Source: Fistulifera solaris (Eukaryota; Bacillariophyta; Bacillariophyceae; Naviculales; Stauroneidaceae). Taken from it: a stretch of DNA of 64,000 bases. Shown piece after piece: positions 62,504 through 64,000 of this stretch (the stretch's first letter is position 1; each line of letters opens with the position of its first letter). The stretch covers positions 124,001-188,000 of the forward strand of contig AP026158.1 in NCBI GenBank assembly GCA_030295235.1. Direction: 5' to 3'. The notes under the pieces were generated by a model. It did not search any database. It was not told the DNA's origin and worked only from the letters and a program-made list of their open reading frames with translations. A program made the position numbers and the translations under genes.

Positions 62504-64000
62504 ATGTTCAAGTTGATTACTCTACTACGAGTGTTAAGTGTGTTGATTGTTTCGCTGGAACCAGTGTCGACGTTTCCGACGCAACATCGACGACACGGAA
62601 TTCTTCCAAATAATAACGTAAGAAAAGGAACCAACGATTTCCTTTTACTACAGTAAGTTCGCTCTCATGTTTCGAAGAATACGCTCTGGTATGATTGTCT
62701 CACCTTTGTTTTTTATTTATATATATATATATGACGACGCCAGACCTTGGACGACACGGCTGCAGAATTCGAACGACAATGACCACGACAACGAATCATC
62801 ATCATCATCATCATCATCACCGCTTCCCATATTACGATTCTCCAACATCACACTATCGACGACGAAACAATACTTAACGACAACCTGGAATGACCGCATT
62901 GTACCGACGTGGGATCGCGTCAAAGTATCCGTCTTTTCCTTTGGTGCTGGTTTAGTCTTTGCCACGTTTGCGCTCTTTGTCCCCATTTGGACTTCCACGC
63001 CTTTCAGCGACAACAAACTCTTTCAACCCGTCACCTTGTTTGAAACCATTTTGAGTGATTTGGAAACCACCTACGTGGATCCCGTCGATACACAACAATT
63101 GTTTCAAACCGGTATTCAAGCCATGTTGCAATCCTTGGATCCCTATACGGAATTTGAAGCCAATAAGGAAGAAGCACAGAATGTTATGGAATCAATTGAT
63201 GGAAAGTATGGAGGAGTCGGATTGGTTATTGCGGGCACGACCAAGTCGGGGGCGGCGGCGGCGGCTACCTCGAACAGTGGCGCAGACACCCAATCAGCCG
63301 ATGATGTCGTACGGGATGTCAGCAGTACTACGGTGGGGACTTCTTTATTACAAGACGACGACGACGACGAAATGGACGAAGACGAGGATGAATTTGATTA
63401 TCAAGTGCGTCAACAAGAAAAACGGCGTTACGAACAAGCTGCTGCGAAAGGAATTCGCGTCGTGAAAGCGTTTGAAGGATACGCGTTCGATTATGGCCTA
63501 CGACCCGGGGATCGATTATTAGCGGTCGATGATCAAATTTTAGACGATAAGACGGTCGAACAAGTCCGCAACGTCCTCCGTGGAACACCAGGGAGTCCCG
63601 TGACGATTCAATTCCAACGAGATGGTGTCGAAGGAATTCAAACCGTCACCATGCCACGACAAGTCGTCCGTATCAATGATGTCAAGTTGGCGACCTTACT
63701 GCATCCGAACGACAATGACCCATCGGTGGGTTACATTCGCGTCAGTGCCTTTTCGAGTGACACAGGCGCCGAGGTCCGTCAAGCCATCTTGAACTTGCAA
63801 CGGGCGGTGGAAGACGCCTCGCACGGCGAGCGCACTTTGGAAAACTTGATTTTGGATTTGCGCGGCAATCCGGGAGGCTTGTTGACGTCAGCTGTCGATG
63901 TGTGCTCGTTGTTTGCTCCCAAGGGGAGTGACATTGTCAGTGCCAAAGGACGGGGCTTTCCGGGTATTTTGTACCGCAGTCGCGTGGATCCCCTCGTCGA
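62504..64000 (+). CDS. CtpA-type C-terminal processing peptidase (S41), plastid targeted; runs off the right edge
   Basis: Exon 1 (62504-62652) codes MFKLITLLRVLSVLIVSLEP and then VSTFPTQHRR, a signal peptide with F at +1. A 91-bp intron (62653-62743) leads to exon 2, which has a Ser run coded by TCA repeats, one hydrophobic segment (VFSFGAGLVFATFALF) and the S41 N-domain (ETTYVDPVDTQ, QSLDPYTEFEANKEE). The PDZ domain follows (YGGVGLVI, then GIRVVKAFEGYAFDYGLRPG), then LILDLRGNPGGLLTSAVDVC. Between YGGVGLVI and GIRVVKAF lies an extra acidic stretch of about 70 residues with QDDDDDEMDEDEDEFD. Catalytic Ser and Lys lie beyond the window. CtpA cleaves the D1 precursor tail, needed for the Mn cluster of photosystem II; another lumen substrate is possible. 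Confidence 0.85.

Overview
The window looks like nuclear DNA of a diatom. Evidence: several genes start with a signal peptide followed at once by an aromatic residue (the bipartite plastid targeting signal of secondary plastids, with F or W at +1). There are also silaffin-like and proline/threonine-rich secreted proteins, a diatom-type cyclin, an alpha-carbonic-anhydrase-like protein, short GT-AG introns (about 65-190 bp), and dense genes on both strands. No rRNA, tRNA, CRISPR, transposon or virus-derived element was recognised.

Layout. 1-6 kb: 3' end of an unknown gene, an arrestin-fold gene, a carbonic-anhydrase-like gene and the first of three CBM6-like secreted proteins. 6-11 kb: a plastid DEAD-box-type helicase between CBM6-like genes. 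11.8-18.6 kb: ESCRT-I VPS37, an acidic unknown protein, a protein with a PP1-docking motif, a cyclin and a prenylated cytochrome-b5-like protein. 19-24 kb: a protein with repeated RRxS sites, a small coiled-coil protein and a SEC14-type lipid-transfer protein. 24.3-30.2 kb: a roughly 2000-residue, plastid-targeted, disordered repeat protein with a 348-bp tandem array. 30.3-41.3 kb: TARBP1/Trm3-type tRNA methyltransferase, TVP23 and a kinesin. 41.8-47.5 kb: a vWA-like protein, a SET fragment, a small secreted protein and a two-part SET protein. 48-53.7 kb: five secreted, probably GPI-anchored genes on one strand, three of them one Cys-rich family. 54.3-59.6 kb: an RGLE-motif protein and three tandem carbonyl-reductase-like SDR genes, the third apparently catalytically dead. 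59.8-64 kb: a YIPF Golgi protein, a thylakoid-lumen protein and the start of a CtpA-type protease.

Themes. The best candidate for an undescribed system is the 24.3-30.2 kb gene. It has a plastid presequence, low complexity, a ~58-residue repeat period, and about two dozen copies of a PYLxxL-type motif. That is the architecture expected of a pyrenoid Rubisco linker, analogous to EPYC1 or PYCO1 but with a different sequence. A second theme is cell-surface biology: CBM6-like proteins, one with a silaffin-like tail, and the GPI/Cys-rich cluster. A third is two neighbouring lumen-directed genes, a helical lumen protein and CtpA, plausibly linked to photosystem II.

Quality caution. About twenty apparent frameshifts outside the repeat array, each in or beside a short homopolymer, interrupt otherwise convincing genes. 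Together they look like indel errors of a long-read assembly rather than pseudogenes. Coordinates below span the whole inferred gene and the apparent shifts are noted.
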